Positions 41,463-50,483 are shown, counted from the stretch's first letter. The stretch is DNA of 64,000 bases from Candidatus Gastranaerophilales bacterium (GCA_944326425.1 CALVDX010000001.1:141185-205184); one strand, 5' to 3'. Numbers and translations: made by a program. Notes: generated by a model not told the origin, from the letters alone.

Positions 41463-41984
41463 ATGAAAGTATCATCAATAAAAACAATTTTGCCGGTTGC
41501 GGCTGCAGGACTTATGGCTTTAGCGACTTCATGCTCTACTGCTACCGAGCGGGCTGAAAAATATATGGAAGAAACAAACAGAACGCAGGCAGAGTTGAAT
41601 GCAATTAAGTCAGGTAATGTGCAGTCCAAATTGGATTCCATTGCTTACAGGGATATATTTATGGGGACTGAAGCGGCAAAGGATTCAGCTAATCTTGCGG
41701 AATTTAATAAAATTGCTGCAAGGCTGCGTGTGCCAGACGATATGTATTTCAGTGAGACATCTAAGTATTTGGATGATAAACTTGCAGAGGAAGGTATTTC
41801 TATTAAAGATATAAATGGTATAAAATCTAAAGAGACCTTTTGGGATTGGGATTTAGTAAAGGTTAATAGAAAACAACATTATGCGGATGATTGGGCATAC
41901 AGGGAGTTTTTTGAAAAAATCGGGATTATGGATGAAGATCTTGCTAAAAAGTGTGATTCAATAAGTGAAAAAATAGCGCCGTAG
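41463..41984 (+). CDS. Lipoprotein, unrecognised
   Basis: The signal sequence ends in a lipobox L-A-T-S-C (cysteine near residue 24) followed by S-T-A, so the mature protein should be lipid-anchored. The remaining 150 residues are helical and charged, with a tryptophan-rich patch (F-W-D-W-D-L-V and D-D-W-A-Y-R-E-F-F). AAGGAG precedes the ATG. No family recognised. Confidence 0.78.
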   Translation: MKVSSIKTILPVAAAGLMALATSCSTATERAEKYMEETNRTQAELNAIKSGNVQSKLDSIAYRDIFMGTEAAKDSANLAEFNKIAARLRVPDDMYFSETSKYLDDKLAEEGISIKDINGIKSKETFWDWDLVKVNRKQHYADDWAYREFFEKIGIMDEDLAKKCDSISEKIAP

Positions 41985-42103
41985 GCCAGGCCGGTTATAT
42001 TACTGCAGACCGTTTTGTTTATCCACTTTACTGAGGCTTGACATAAAAAAGTTTCGTACGACAATAGAGTTTGTGGGCAATTTTAGTCAGACCGGAACAG
42101 AAG

Positions 42104-42388
42104 ATGAAAGTACAAAAAATAACTTATGCCCCAGCTCCGGTATTTACCCGCAGAGCCGCAGGGCATCATCATACACAAACAAATACAAATAAACAAATAT
42201 CGACAGGGCTTAATACAGCTGCTGCATGGTTTTGTTTCGGTGTCGGACTTGATTTCGTATCAAGGCGTGTAAACTTTTTTAAATCTCCGCTTAAAAATTC
42301 TTTTGCAATAAACGGCTTAATTGCTTCTACTGCCGGTGTTGTAACAGGAATTAAAGGGGTAAAAAATTCTTCTAGTAGTAAAGGTTAA
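42104..42388 (+). CDS. Small membrane protein with N-terminal P-x-F motif
   Basis: A 94-aa protein: a polar N-terminus containing P-V-F-T-R (residues 12-16) and G-H-H-H-T, then two possible membrane segments (T-A-A-A-W-F-C-F-G-V-G-L and F-A-I-N-G-L-I-A-S-T-A-G-V-V). GGAACAG lies before the ATG. The tail overlaps the convergent 42372 gene by 17 bases. It resembles the 4216 gene product in layout. Function unknown. Confidence 0.6.
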   Translation: MKVQKITYAPAPVFTRRAAGHHHTQTNTNKQISTGLNTAAAWFCFGVGLDFVSRRVNFFKSPLKNSFAINGLIASTAGVVTGIKGVKNSSSSKG

Positions 42389-43178
42389 CATCCTCTCTTA
42401 ATTTTATGACAAAGTCGCTCCCTGCCGGAATTGATACGTGCCCGCCTTTGGAGAACAGTGCAAAAAGCGGTGACGTTAAAGTGTTCAACCCTAAAACCAC
42501 TGTCCCGTAGCAGAAAGGAAATGGCGACAGAATAATAGTTGAGCCGTCTTTCCCGAGTTTTGCAGTCAGGGTAAGCATTCTGTCAAATAAATTCCGTCCG
42601 AAACCGGTTTTGTTCCACAAAGTTTTCCAGTATGTTCTTTTGCCTTTTATATTGTTTAAGAATATTTTTTTATCATCGGCTCTTGTAATATATCCGTCAA
42701 TTTGAGTTACTGAATTATTTAAAACAATGGAGTGTACTTTTAATACTACCAGTCCACCGTTGCAGCTTAATTGGGGTTGATGTGAGTCCTCGACTTCTGC
42801 GTAGAACTTTGTTCCAACAGGTATTGTTACACCTTTTGCGTAGATTTGTGATTTTGTATGGAATGTAACTTTTGATCCTTTGCGCAGCCAGTCACTTATT
42901 TTAGTATCATTTACAACCGGAACCTTTGTTCCTTTTTTTATCTTTCCCCGATATGCAGCGGGAGTAAGTTTTTGTTTAATTACTTCTGTTGTATCGGGTT
43001 TGACTTTTGCCTGTTCCTGCTGCAAAAATTTTGGGAGTTCAGGGAGATTTTCATCAATCAGTTTGTCTGAATTATAGTTTTTACGAATTTCATCGTCAAC
43101 GGTTGTATCCAAATCAATGGCAGGAATACTTGAAATCGTAAATAATATTACAAATATAGTATACAAAATCCGTTTCAT
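42372..43178 (-). CDS. Secreted beta-rich protein, unrecognised
   Basis: A signal peptide (M-K-R-I-L-Y-T-I-F-V-I-L-F-T, cleavage near I-P-A) then an acidic linker and a beta-rich domain from about 80 on (K-K-G-T-K-V-P-V-V, I-P-V-G-T-K-F-Y-A-E-V). The G-T-K-x-x-A-x-V pattern recalls VirB10/TrbI-like beta barrels, but homology is not established. A hydrophobic stretch at 226-243 may be a membrane loop. The leaderless promoter fixes the ATG; the histidine kinase gene diverges from the same 95-base region. Confidence 0.68.
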   Translation of the reverse strand: MKRILYTIFVILFTISSIPAIDLDTTVDDEIRKNYNSDKLIDENLPELPKFLQQEQAKVKPDTTEVIKQKLTPAAYRGKIKKGTKVPVVNDTKISDWLRKGSKVTFHTKSQIYAKGVTIPVGTKFYAEVEDSHQPQLSCNGGLVVLKVHSIVLNNSVTQIDGYITRADDKKIFLNNIKGKRTYWKTLWNKTGFGRNLFDRMLTLTAKLGKDGSTIILSPFPFCYGTVVLGLNTLTSPLFALFSKGGHVSIPAGSDFVIKLREDVNLYY

Positions 43179-43184
43179 ACTTTA

Positions 43185-43193
43185 ATTATAACA
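43185..43193 (-). promoter_or_regulatory. Extended -10 promoter for leaderless 42372 gene
   Basis: On the minus strand TGTTATAAT (TGn plus TATAAT), ending seven bases before the ATG at 43178. Confidence 0.6.
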
Positions 43194-43238
43194 TTCTGCT
43201 ATTATTGCGCTATACAGCAGAAAATTGATTCCGGCGGA

Positions 43239-43267
43239 TTTACATTGAAAACTTTAACTGTTACAAT
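43239..43267 (+). promoter_or_regulatory. Promoter for leaderless histidine kinase gene
   Basis: TTTACA, 17 bases, TACAAT, ending seven bases before GTG 43274. This decides the start against an ATG at 43270 in another frame. Confidence 0.65.
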
Positions 43268-43273
43268 AAATGG

Positions 43274-44566
43274 GTGTTTACAGTAATTATAAAATATATT
43301 TTTTATATTGGACTGTTTGTTCTTGCAGCGATTGGCAGCATGGTTTTTCGTCGGAGGAAAAACAGAGCAGAGGAAGAGCTGGCTTCTTTAAAAAACTATT
43401 TTCAAACGGTGGAAGCGACTCTAAATTCAGTAAGGTACGGAAACCTTGCAAAAAAGATTGACATGGATTTATATCCTGATTACAGTGCCCTTACCAGAAC
43501 AATTAACAGAATGATTGAAACGCTGAATGATAGGGAGCAAATGCTTTATGAATCACAAACAGAACTTAGAAACCAGAACAAATTTCTGCAGGCTTCTATA
43601 AATTCTCTTTCTGACGGGATTGCGATTATCGACCATGAAGGTACAATTATTAATGCTTCAAATAATATGTACAGGTGGTTTGACGTTGATGTGATAAGGG
43701 GAAAGAATATTCTTGAATTTATAAATCTCCTTGATGATGTAAATTTATTTGACCTTAATAATCACGAAATTTCGATAAAGAGTAATGTGGAATTAAGCTT
43801 TTTGGCTGATTGTAATAAGTTGGAACTGGAAGATAGAAAAGAACGTTATGTCCTTGTTTTAAAAAATATTTCAGACCAAAAAGAGATAGAAACATTAAAG
43901 GAAGATTTTGTAGCAACCCTTACGCATGATTTGAAAGTCCCTATTATTGCCGAGTCTAATATGCTTGATTTACTTCTTTCGGATAAATTTGGAGAAATTT
44001 CTGATAAGCAGAGAGTTGCTCTTAATAATATGAAGGCATCAAATAATGAATTGATTGACTTAGTTCAAACAGTTTTAGAAACATATAAAGTCAATTCTGC
44101 AGGTCTTTCTATCTATCCGGAATTGTTTGATTTGAATACATTTTTAACAGAAATTATAGAAGAAATGCAGCCTATAGCTTTACATACGGAAAATAAAATT
44201 AATCTGGATATTAATGATGAAATTTTTATAACTGCGGATATAACACACCTGAGACGTGTTATTAAAAATCTTATTCATAATGCAATATCATATGGTTCTG
44301 CCTGTACTGACATCGATATAAAAGCATTTCAAACTGATGATAAAATCACTATTACTGTAAAAGATTACGGGAAAGGGATTTCTAAAGACGATATTAAGAA
44401 GATTTTTCAAAAATACTATTCAACAGCAAAGAAATTCAGAAAAACAGGTACAGGTTTGGGATTGTTTTTATCCCAGCAAATAATAAAAGCTCACAATGGA
44501 ACATTAGAAGTTCAAAGTGAGCCTGATAAATATACGGAATTTTGTATAATTATTCCTAAACAATAA
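43274..44566 (+). CDS. Orphan sensor histidine kinase with PAS domain
   Basis: A single transmembrane helix (about 4-24) is followed by a HAMP-like linker and coiled coil (30-105), a PAS domain (about 106-200, with L-S-D-G-I-A-I-I-D), the HisKA dimerisation helix with phospho-acceptor H218 (A-T-L-T-H-D-L-K-V-P) and a HATPase domain (N box near N-L-I-H-N-A, K-D-Y-G-K-G-I, G-T-G-L-G-L-F-L). With almost no periplasmic part it should sense a cytosolic or membrane cue. No response regulator gene is adjacent. Confidence 0.93.
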   Translation: MFTVIIKYIFYIGLFVLAAIGSMVFRRRKNRAEEELASLKNYFQTVEATLNSVRYGNLAKKIDMDLYPDYSALTRTINRMIETLNDREQMLYESQTELRNQNKFLQASINSLSDGIAIIDHEGTIINASNNMYRWFDVDVIRGKNILEFINLLDDVNLFDLNNHEISIKSNVELSFLADCNKLELEDRKERYVLVLKNISDQKEIETLKEDFVATLTHDLKVPIIAESNMLDLLLSDKFGEISDKQRVALNNMKASNNELIDLVQTVLETYKVNSAGLSIYPELFDLNTFLTEIIEEMQPIALHTENKINLDINDEIFITADITHLRRVIKNLIHNAISYGSACTDIDIKAFQTDDKITITVKDYGKGISKDDIKKIFQKYYSTAKKFRKTGTGLGLFLSQQIIKAHNGTLEVQSEPDKYTEFCIIIPKQ

Positions 44567-44617
44567 ACACTGTATTTTTACAATCCATTCACTTATTTAA
44601 AGCGGTTTATATTAAAC

Positions 44618-45169
44618 TTATTCTTCGTCTGACGGATATTTATAATCCATCATACTGCCTTCAAATTCCGGCAGGTCATCGGTATAAAGGGACATTTGGC
44701 TTATATTTCTGTTAAGATCCTCTACCTTTTGTTTATATATGTCAGACTTAATATTATATGATTGTATTTCGGCCGTAGTAACACGGTTATCATTGTTAGC
44801 ATCTATTTCGTCAAAATGTGCAAGTACTGTTTCCTGCAGTGAAGAGGAAAGCCCCGCGGAACTGCCCAGGGTCGTAATTTGTTCTCTGGTAAGTCCTTGT
44901 GCAGAAATAGTATTCATATATGACTGAATATCAGAAGCCGACAGAACTCCGTCATTATCCTTGTCAATACTTGAAAAATTAGTCATCATATACGATGCAA
45001 ATGTGGCTCCGTAGTTGTTAGCAAGAACAGTTGAATTACTCATCGCAGAAGTAAGGTTTTCTAAAGTAAGTCCTTCTTCTTTGTATAGCCCTGTAAGAAA
45101 GTTATAAGAGCTTGCTAATCCGGAGTTTACTGCGGTATAGAGTGACGTGCCGTTTAAATACTTAGACAT
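44618..45169 (-). CDS. EF-hand calcium-binding protein
   Basis: A 183-aa helical protein with two canonical EF-hand loops: D-K-D-N-D-G-V-L-S-A-S-D (about 71-82) and D-A-N-N-D-N-R-V-T-T-A-E (about 114-125). There is no signal peptide. AAGGAG precedes the ATG. Bacterial EF-hand proteins may buffer or sense calcium; the partner is unknown. It is convergent with the histidine kinase. Confidence 0.85.
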   Translation of the reverse strand: MSKYLNGTSLYTAVNSGLASSYNFLTGLYKEEGLTLENLTSAMSNSTVLANNYGATFASYMMTNFSSIDKDNDGVLSASDIQSYMNTISAQGLTREQITTLGSSAGLSSSLQETVLAHFDEIDANNDNRVTTAEIQSYNIKSDIYKQKVEDLNRNISQMSLYTDDLPEFEGSMMDYKYPSDEE

Positions 45170-45300
45170 ACGTTCTCCTTATAATTGTCCTATACTAGCA
45201 GTTTAATAATATTTTTCCAAAAATCAACCCTTCAAATAAATTATTTTTAATTATAACTATAGTATGAGATTTTAGGATTTTTATATTATAATAATAGTCA

Positions 45301-45987
45301 ATGGTTAAGATTATCACTAAAGAAAATGTGCACAAATTCGCGCGGGCTGCGTATTTTATATATCGTTTTCAGGAATTGTTCACGAGGATAGTTGAAGTGA
45401 ATAACCCGAAACATTATCCGTGTGTGTATGCAATGTGGCATGCGCATCAGTGCTGTGTTCACGGTATTGAAGATAAAGAGAATTTGAATATTTTAATAAG
45501 CCGCTCTAAAGACGGGGATATTGTTGCATATATTTGTGAACACTGGGGATTTAAAGTTATTAGAGGCTCTGCCGGTAAAAAAGGCGGTGCTGCATCAATG
45601 ATGCAAATGATATCAGAACTAAAAGAAAATCGTTGCTGTGCAATTATGGTAGATGGTCCAAACGGACCGGCAAAGGTTGTAAAAGAGGGAGTTATAAAAA
45701 CAGCAAAGTTAGGCGGGGCTCCGATTGTTCCTGTCGTATGGTACTCGGATCAACGTACTTTGCTTAAATTTAACTCCTGGGATAATTTCAGAATGCCGTT
45801 TTTACGCTGTAATCTCCTTAATTTGTACGGCGAGCCGATATATGTTAACCCTGATAATACTCCTGAACAGGATGAAGAGTGCCGTTTGAAGGTTCAAAAT
45901 GCATTACTTGAACTTGAAAAACAGGCCCCGGAAGTCTATAAGGATTTAAAGAAGAAACGCGCATGGAAGAAAATAAAATCAAAATAG
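45301..45987 (+). CDS. DUF374-family lysophospholipid acyltransferase-like protein
   Basis: The 228-aa protein fits DUF374: M-W-H-A-H-Q near residue 47 replaces the H-x4-D region, followed by I-S-R-S-K-D-G-D, G-F-x-V-I-R-G-S, M-V-D-G-P-N-G-P and A-P-I-V-P-V. Members are thought to acylate lipid A-like or other lipids. It overlaps the nitrilase gene by 25 bases. A TATAAT box at 45287 leaves at most a two-base leader. It is the head of the DUF374-nitrilase-PBP4 operon. Confidence 0.85.
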   Translation: MVKIITKENVHKFARAAYFIYRFQELFTRIVEVNNPKHYPCVYAMWHAHQCCVHGIEDKENLNILISRSKDGDIVAYICEHWGFKVIRGSAGKKGGAASMMQMISELKENRCCAIMVDGPNGPAKVVKEGVIKTAKLGGAPIVPVVWYSDQRTLLKFNSWDNFRMPFLRCNLLNLYGEPIYVNPDNTPEQDEECRLKVQNALLELEKQAPEVYKDLKKKRAWKKIKSK

Positions 45988-46781
45988 CAGCACTCCAGAT
46001 GGCATCAGTCTTAGGAGATGTTAATGCTAATCATAAAAAACTAGTAGAGTTACTGGATAATAATCTTTATGGTAAGGCTTTTGACCTCCTTATTCTTCCG
46101 GAGGTTTGGACTGTGGGCTGGGAATGCAGTAAATTCCGTGATAGTGCAGAAGAAATTTCTGCTTCTAAAACTATAAATTTACTTTCTGAAATTGCCCGTA
46201 AGTATTCAGCTTATATCCTTGGCGGCAGTTTTATCGAAAAAGAAAATGAAAAATATTATAATACCTGTCCTGTTATTAGTCCGGATGGCAGTTTAATTGC
46301 CAAATATAGAAAAAATCATTTATTTTCTTATTACGGTTGCGGGGAGGGCGATTACGTTTTACCGGGGGAAAATCCTGTTATGGTTAATATTAAAGGAATA
46401 AAAACCGGATTGACCATCTGTTATGATATACGTTTTCCCGAAATCTACAGGGCGTATAGAAAAGCCGGTGCCGATTTAATTGTTAATATGGCAGCCTGGC
46501 CTTTAGGAAGGGTAAATCACTGGCTTGCTTTAACCAGAGCCCGCGCGGTTGAAAATCAGGTGTTTTTTGCTGCTTTAACACAATCGGGTATCCTTGCAGA
46601 CGGTTCTTATAATTTAGGTCATTCTCTCATTTATGATTATAACGGAGAAGTTCTTGATGAAATAACTTCCGGTGAAGGTTTAATTTTTGCTGAAATTTCT
46701 ACCGGAAAAATGTATGAATTTAGAGAAAAATGTACTGTTCTTAATGATATTCACAAAAATTATGAGGTGCGTGTATGCTGA
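45963..46781 (+). CDS. Carbon-nitrogen hydrolase (nitrilase superfamily)
   Basis: The E-K-C triad is visible: E47 in L-P-E-V-W, K117 in Y-R-K-N-H-L and C153 in T-I-C-Y-D-I-R-F-P-E. The 272 aa and the C-Y-D-I-R-F-P-E motif place it with omega-amidase or Nit1/Nit2-like amidases that repair deaminated glutathione or act on alpha-ketoglutaramate. The exact substrate is open. It overlaps both neighbours (25 and 7 bases), so it is co-translated. Confidence 0.92.
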   Translation: MEENKIKIAALQMASVLGDVNANHKKLVELLDNNLYGKAFDLLILPEVWTVGWECSKFRDSAEEISASKTINLLSEIARKYSAYILGGSFIEKENEKYYNTCPVISPDGSLIAKYRKNHLFSYYGCGEGDYVLPGENPVMVNIKGIKTGLTICYDIRFPEIYRAYRKAGADLIVNMAAWPLGRVNHWLALTRARAVENQVFFAALTQSGILADGSYNLGHSLIYDYNGEVLDEITSGEGLIFAEISTGKMYEFREKCTVLNDIHKNYEVRVC

Positions 46782-48100
46782 AAAAACTTCTTGGCTTAAT
46801 TTTTGCGGCAGCAATGCTTCCTGCGTTTTCTGCGGGGGCAGATTTTTCAAAAATTATTAATGAATCTTGTATAAAAAAAGCAGATATTTCAATATCTGTT
46901 GTAAATGTTGAAACAGGCAAAGAAGAGTATCAGCTTCACGCTAAACGTAAATTCTACCCGGGTTCTGTTCAAAAAATTATTACATACAAAGTAGCAGAAA
47001 ATACCCTGGGAGAGGACTACCGTTTTAAAACCTCATTATATAAAAATTCTGACAATGAGTATTTGATTAAGCTTGGCGCCGATCCGCTTTTAACAGGTGA
47101 AAATTTAAAAACGCTTGTCACTAAAATTCAACCGGGTGTAAAAGCAATATACATTGATGATAGTATAATTGATACAGAAGAGTGGGGCAGCGGCTGGGAT
47201 GAAGAAGATAATTTAAATCCGGCGCTTGCTCATTTCAGTGCATATAATCTTGACGGAAATCTTGTAAAGGTTTCTTTTGTACCTACTGTAGAAGGCGCGC
47301 CGGTAAATATAACCCAGGAAAAATTTTATCCGCTCTCATTTATTAATGAAGTAGTTACCGGTGATAAAAATAAAATAAACCTTACCAGAAAAAATTATAT
47401 AGCGCCTGACATGATTATTGCATCAGGAGAGGTTGATACTTTAATAAGTAGAAATATACCGGTAACTAACCCTAAAAGATATTTTAAACTTTCACTGGAA
47501 AGAATTTTAAATGAAGAAAAAATAGATTACTCCGGTGTATACAGATTTAAAAAATTATCTCCAGAATTTAAAGAAATAGCTATAATATCGCATGGCATGG
47601 AGGATGTTCAAAAAGCTGTCTTAAAGAACAGTAATAATGTTGCTGCAGAAACTTTATTTAAAGTTGCAGCTTCCAGGAAGGCTGAAAATGGTACAGGAAC
47701 ATTTGATATAGGGCTTGCTATGCTAAATGATTACTGTCAATTTCTAAAAATAAAAACAGACGATATCAAAATAGTTGATGCCAGCGGTGTGAGTGATGAT
47801 AATTTACTAACTGCTGATTTTGTGACGGAATTTCTTGCTAATCCTGCAAATGCCGGTATAAAGCAGCTCCTTCCAACTCCCGGGCAGGGAACTCTGGTTA
47901 ACCGGATGACTTATATGACCGGAAAATTGTATGCTAAAACAGGCCTTGTAACCCAGACAAATTCTATTGCAGGATATGTAGATACTAAGAATGGCAATAC
48001 GTATGCTTTTTGTATCTTAATTAATGATAAGGATGCAAAGAATTCCGATAAGAAAATGTTGGAAGAGTATCTGGTCCGTGAAATATTTACTAAACTGTAA
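46775..48100 (+). CDS. dacB: D-alanyl-D-alanine carboxypeptidase/endopeptidase, PBP4 family (S13)
   Basis: It has a signal peptide (M-L-K-K-L-L-G-L-I-F-A-A-A-M-L) and three penicillin-binding motifs: S-V-Q-K (S-x-x-K, near 58), S-N-N (near 287) and K-T-G (near 387). The 441 aa and the insertion between motifs fit class C PBP4. It trims or cleaves peptidoglycan cross-bridges in the periplasm. Last gene of its operon; the end overlaps the convergent 48090 gene by 11 bases. Confidence 0.92.
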   Translation: MLKKLLGLIFAAAMLPAFSAGADFSKIINESCIKKADISISVVNVETGKEEYQLHAKRKFYPGSVQKIITYKVAENTLGEDYRFKTSLYKNSDNEYLIKLGADPLLTGENLKTLVTKIQPGVKAIYIDDSIIDTEEWGSGWDEEDNLNPALAHFSAYNLDGNLVKVSFVPTVEGAPVNITQEKFYPLSFINEVVTGDKNKINLTRKNYIAPDMIIASGEVDTLISRNIPVTNPKRYFKLSLERILNEEKIDYSGVYRFKKLSPEFKEIAIISHGMEDVQKAVLKNSNNVAAETLFKVAASRKAENGTGTFDIGLAMLNDYCQFLKIKTDDIKIVDASGVSDDNLLTADFVTEFLANPANAGIKQLLPTPGQGTLVNRMTYMTGKLYAKTGLVTQTNSIAGYVDTKNGNTYAFCILINDKDAKNSDKKMLEEYLVREIFTKL

Positions 48101-49217
48101 AGCTTCTGTATGCATCTTCTTTTGAAATCTTAAGAGCCGAATCATCCAAAAGAAGCTTACTTCTGGCCTCAGTTTCTAAAGTCTTTTTAATTTCAAAAGG
48201 GTACCACAAATAATCTTTCATTCCGCCATTATTAATTTTTTCAATTACGTGCTGATAGTACTCTTTAATATGTTTTATCCTGTCAGGATGTTTTGCCAGC
48301 ATTACATCGAGGGGGGTATCACTTTTACCGCAATTTTCTCTTGAACGAACAAGTATACAATTTGAAAGAGAATTTGCATGCCCGCCGTTTCTTTTCGCTC
48401 TGACATGTTCAATTGTTACAATAAATGGGGAAATTAAACGGTTTATAAATTGCTTTTTACTTGCATCTCTGCTTTTTACAATAAAAGCATCAAAATCACT
48501 TGTTGATGATGGCAGCTTTTGTAATGTTTCGTTTATTAAATATTTGATACTTTTTGAATTAGTACCGTATTTCATTTTTTGTAAGATTTGTGGATATTTG
48601 TTCAGGTTAATTGCAGAGAGGTAGTCTCCTTTAAGTAAATCTTCTTCCCAGCCGTCAAGTGTTGCATTATAGCGTTTTTGAACCTTTTCATTATTTATTT
48701 CTTTAGTTAGACTTCTTAACTTATTTATTATTTTAAGATATTTAATTTTGAGATTATTGTAACTTTTAGGAAACTGTCCTTCTGTGACATCTTTGATTGT
48801 CAAATTTTTATTTGAATTTAATTTGTGTTTATAAAATTTGAATATTTCAAGTTCAACTCCGTCCATCACTTCGTGGTACTTTCCAACCTGATTTATAATT
48901 CCTTTATCTGTCTTATGTGGTTTACTTGCAAGTTTCAGTAAAAATTTGTACGCATTGAAGCTAATCATTCTAAGTCCGGTGTATGCGCATCGGAAATCAT
49001 TTGCGTATTTTCTTAAATCTGCCATTGCAGGGTTTACAGAGGTAAAAGACGGAGAGCTATTGCTACTAATAAAGGTGTCCTGAGTAAGGACACCTTTATT
49101 AAACATATAGCTATTGTTTGTATTTTCTGCAGGCACAATACCTTTTTCCCCGGTGACAGGACTATCAGGAATGCCATTATCTATTAATCGCTTATAAGAA
49201 AGAATACTTATGTTCAC
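48090..49217 (-). CDS. HNH-like protein with N-terminal P-x-F motif
   Basis: A 375-aa protein. Residues 56-60 are P-S-F-T-S. A cysteine knuckle-like C-A-Y-T-G-L-R-M lies near 74, and the rest of an HNH-type motif (T-I-E-H-V-R-A-K-R-N-G-G-H then S-L-S-N-C-I-L-V and N-C-G-K-S-D) lies near 280-315, so the fold would carry a helical insertion of about 200 residues. It may be an endonuclease or a catalytically silent relative. The GTG at 49217 has AGGAAA upstream. Confidence 0.65.
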   Translation of the reverse strand: MNISILSYKRLIDNGIPDSPVTGEKGIVPAENTNNSYMFNKGVLTQDTFISSNSSPSFTSVNPAMADLRKYANDFRCAYTGLRMISFNAYKFLLKLASKPHKTDKGIINQVGKYHEVMDGVELEIFKFYKHKLNSNKNLTIKDVTEGQFPKSYNNLKIKYLKIINKLRSLTKEINNEKVQKRYNATLDGWEEDLLKGDYLSAINLNKYPQILQKMKYGTNSKSIKYLINETLQKLPSSTSDFDAFIVKSRDASKKQFINRLISPFIVTIEHVRAKRNGGHANSLSNCILVRSRENCGKSDTPLDVMLAKHPDRIKHIKEYYQHVIEKINNGGMKDYLWYPFEIKKTLETEARSKLLLDDSALKISKEDAYRSFTV

Positions 49218-49336
49218 TACACTATTTCCTGTATATTTTTAGTATACATGCAAAATGTGCGGTGAGACAATTTTATTTACAAAACTTAATTAAGAGAATT
49301 AAAATTGTGTGGTAGTAATACCTAGCGTGGACAATT

Positions 49337-50098
49337 TTATTTTTTTACCAGTGCGGCTTCATACAAAAAACGCAGGCCTTCTAATGTGAGGGTCGGGTTT
49401 ATAAAGTCGAATGGCGAAATCATGTATTTTTCAATAAGTGTACAATATCCGCCTGTTGCAACAATTGTTGCTTTCTCTCCAAGTTCTGATTCGCATTGGC
49501 GGATTAGCCCGTCAATAAGACATGCCGAACCTCTTATTACACCTGATAGTATTGCATCTACTGTATTTCTTCCTATTGCAGCGGGAGCTTTTGCAATATC
49601 TATTTGCGGTAGTTTTGATGTGAATTTGTTAAGTGTTTTTAACTGTAAATTGAGCCCCGGGGTTATTACACCGCCTAAAAATTCACCTTTATAATTAACT
49701 ATGTCAAATGTTGTTGCCGTTCCGAAGTCAATTACTATAACAGGTCTTTTGTATAGCATAAAAGCGCCGCAGGCATTTGCAATACGGTCTGCACCTACTT
49801 CTTCCGGGCTGTCTGTAGCAATTTTAACAATCGTATTCATTTTATAATCTACAATTATAGAATTTAATTTAAAAACAGCATCTGCTGCAGCCTTAAATTT
49901 TTTGTCGAGTTCATTAACAACAGAACCTATTATAACTGCTTTAACATTATATTTTGATAGCAATGATTTAAGCAGTATTTCGTACTCTTCCTGAGGCAGT
50001 TCACTATCAGAGGCCAATCTGAAATTTTCAATCAGCGCGTCATCATCAAATAAGCCTAATGTAATACTTGTATTTCCAATATCTACTGTTAATAGCAT
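49337..50098 (-). CDS. coaX: Type III pantothenate kinase
   Basis: CoaX phosphorylates pantothenate, the first step of coenzyme A synthesis. Typical motifs: D-I-G-N-T-S near the N-terminus (phosphate 1), E-E-V-G-A-D-R, I-V-I-D-F-G-T-A-T-T, G-G-V-I-T-P-G-L and V-A-T-G-G-Y. 253 aa is normal. The start codon lies directly at the foot of a strong hairpin (50102-50131) that holds the Shine-Dalgarno in its stem. Confidence 0.95.
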   Translation of the reverse strand: MLLTVDIGNTSITLGLFDDDALIENFRLASDSELPQEEYEILLKSLLSKYNVKAVIIGSVVNELDKKFKAAADAVFKLNSIIVDYKMNTIVKIATDSPEEVGADRIANACGAFMLYKRPVIVIDFGTATTFDIVNYKGEFLGGVITPGLNLQLKTLNKFTSKLPQIDIAKAPAAIGRNTVDAILSGVIRGSACLIDGLIRQCESELGEKATIVATGGYCTLIEKYMISPFDFINPTLTLEGLRFLYEAALVKK

Positions 50099-50101
50099 AA
50101 A

Positions 50102-50131
50102 AATAATCCTGTAAAAATCTACAGGATTATT
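50102..50131 (-). promoter_or_regulatory. Hairpin overlapping the coaX ribosome-binding site
   Basis: A perfect 11-bp stem (AATAATCCTGT/ACAGGATTATT) with an 8-base loop and, on the minus strand, a T-run that runs into the coaX ATG. It fits either an intrinsic terminator for the 50318 gene or an attenuator that hides the coaX AGGA. Confidence 0.6.
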
Positions 50132-50159
50132 TTACATTAAACAAAAATTTAATAACAGA

Positions 50160-50318
50160 TTAAGCAACATGGGATGTTGATGCAGGAGCGCCGTTGTTCA
50201 TTGAATTAAATGCATCAAATACGCTGTTCATAAATGGTTTTGCTTGGGGAGCTTCTTCCTTTTTCGGTTCTGTCACATAATTTGTTCCAATCCCAAAGAT
50301 TCCACTAATTTCTGGCAT
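50160..50318 (-). CDS. 52-aa small protein, unrecognised
   Basis: A short gene with a perfect Shine-Dalgarno (AAGGAG, 9 bases from ATG). The protein starts P-E-I-S-G-I-F-G-I-G, is proline- and lysine-rich in the middle (T-E-P-K-K-E-E-A-P-Q-A-K-P-F) and ends helical (N-S-V-F-D-A-F-N-S-M-N). A motif matching TACTTTATATATA lies upstream at 50354-50370. It is upstream of coaX on the same strand, separated by the hairpin. Function unknown. Confidence 0.6.
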   Translation of the reverse strand: MPEISGIFGIGTNYVTEPKKEEAPQAKPFMNSVFDAFNSMNNGAPASTSHVA

Positions 50319-50353
50319 AATATATTCTCCTTTTCCTCTTTTGTATATACTTG

Positions 50354-50370
50354 GTATATATATAAAGTAT
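50354..50370 (-). promoter_or_regulatory. TACTTTATATATA promoter motif, third copy
   Basis: On the minus strand ATACTTTATATATATAC, sharing its core with 27123 and 31502. It lies 36 bases before the 50318 ATG. Confidence 0.45.
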
Positions 50371-50483
50371 TTTTGTAACGGAAAATTGCATGAACTGCTA
50401 AATTTTGTAACATTGCTTAATATTTCTGAAATGCCTTATTATCCTTATTTTATCGATGTTTTAACTAAATTTGCTTATGAATA

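Noticed and set aside
43270..43461. ATG frame M-G-V-Y-S-N-Y-K at the start of the histidine kinase
   Set aside because: It is out of frame with the kinase and short; the kinase GTG at 43274 fits promoter spacing and gives a proper transmembrane start.
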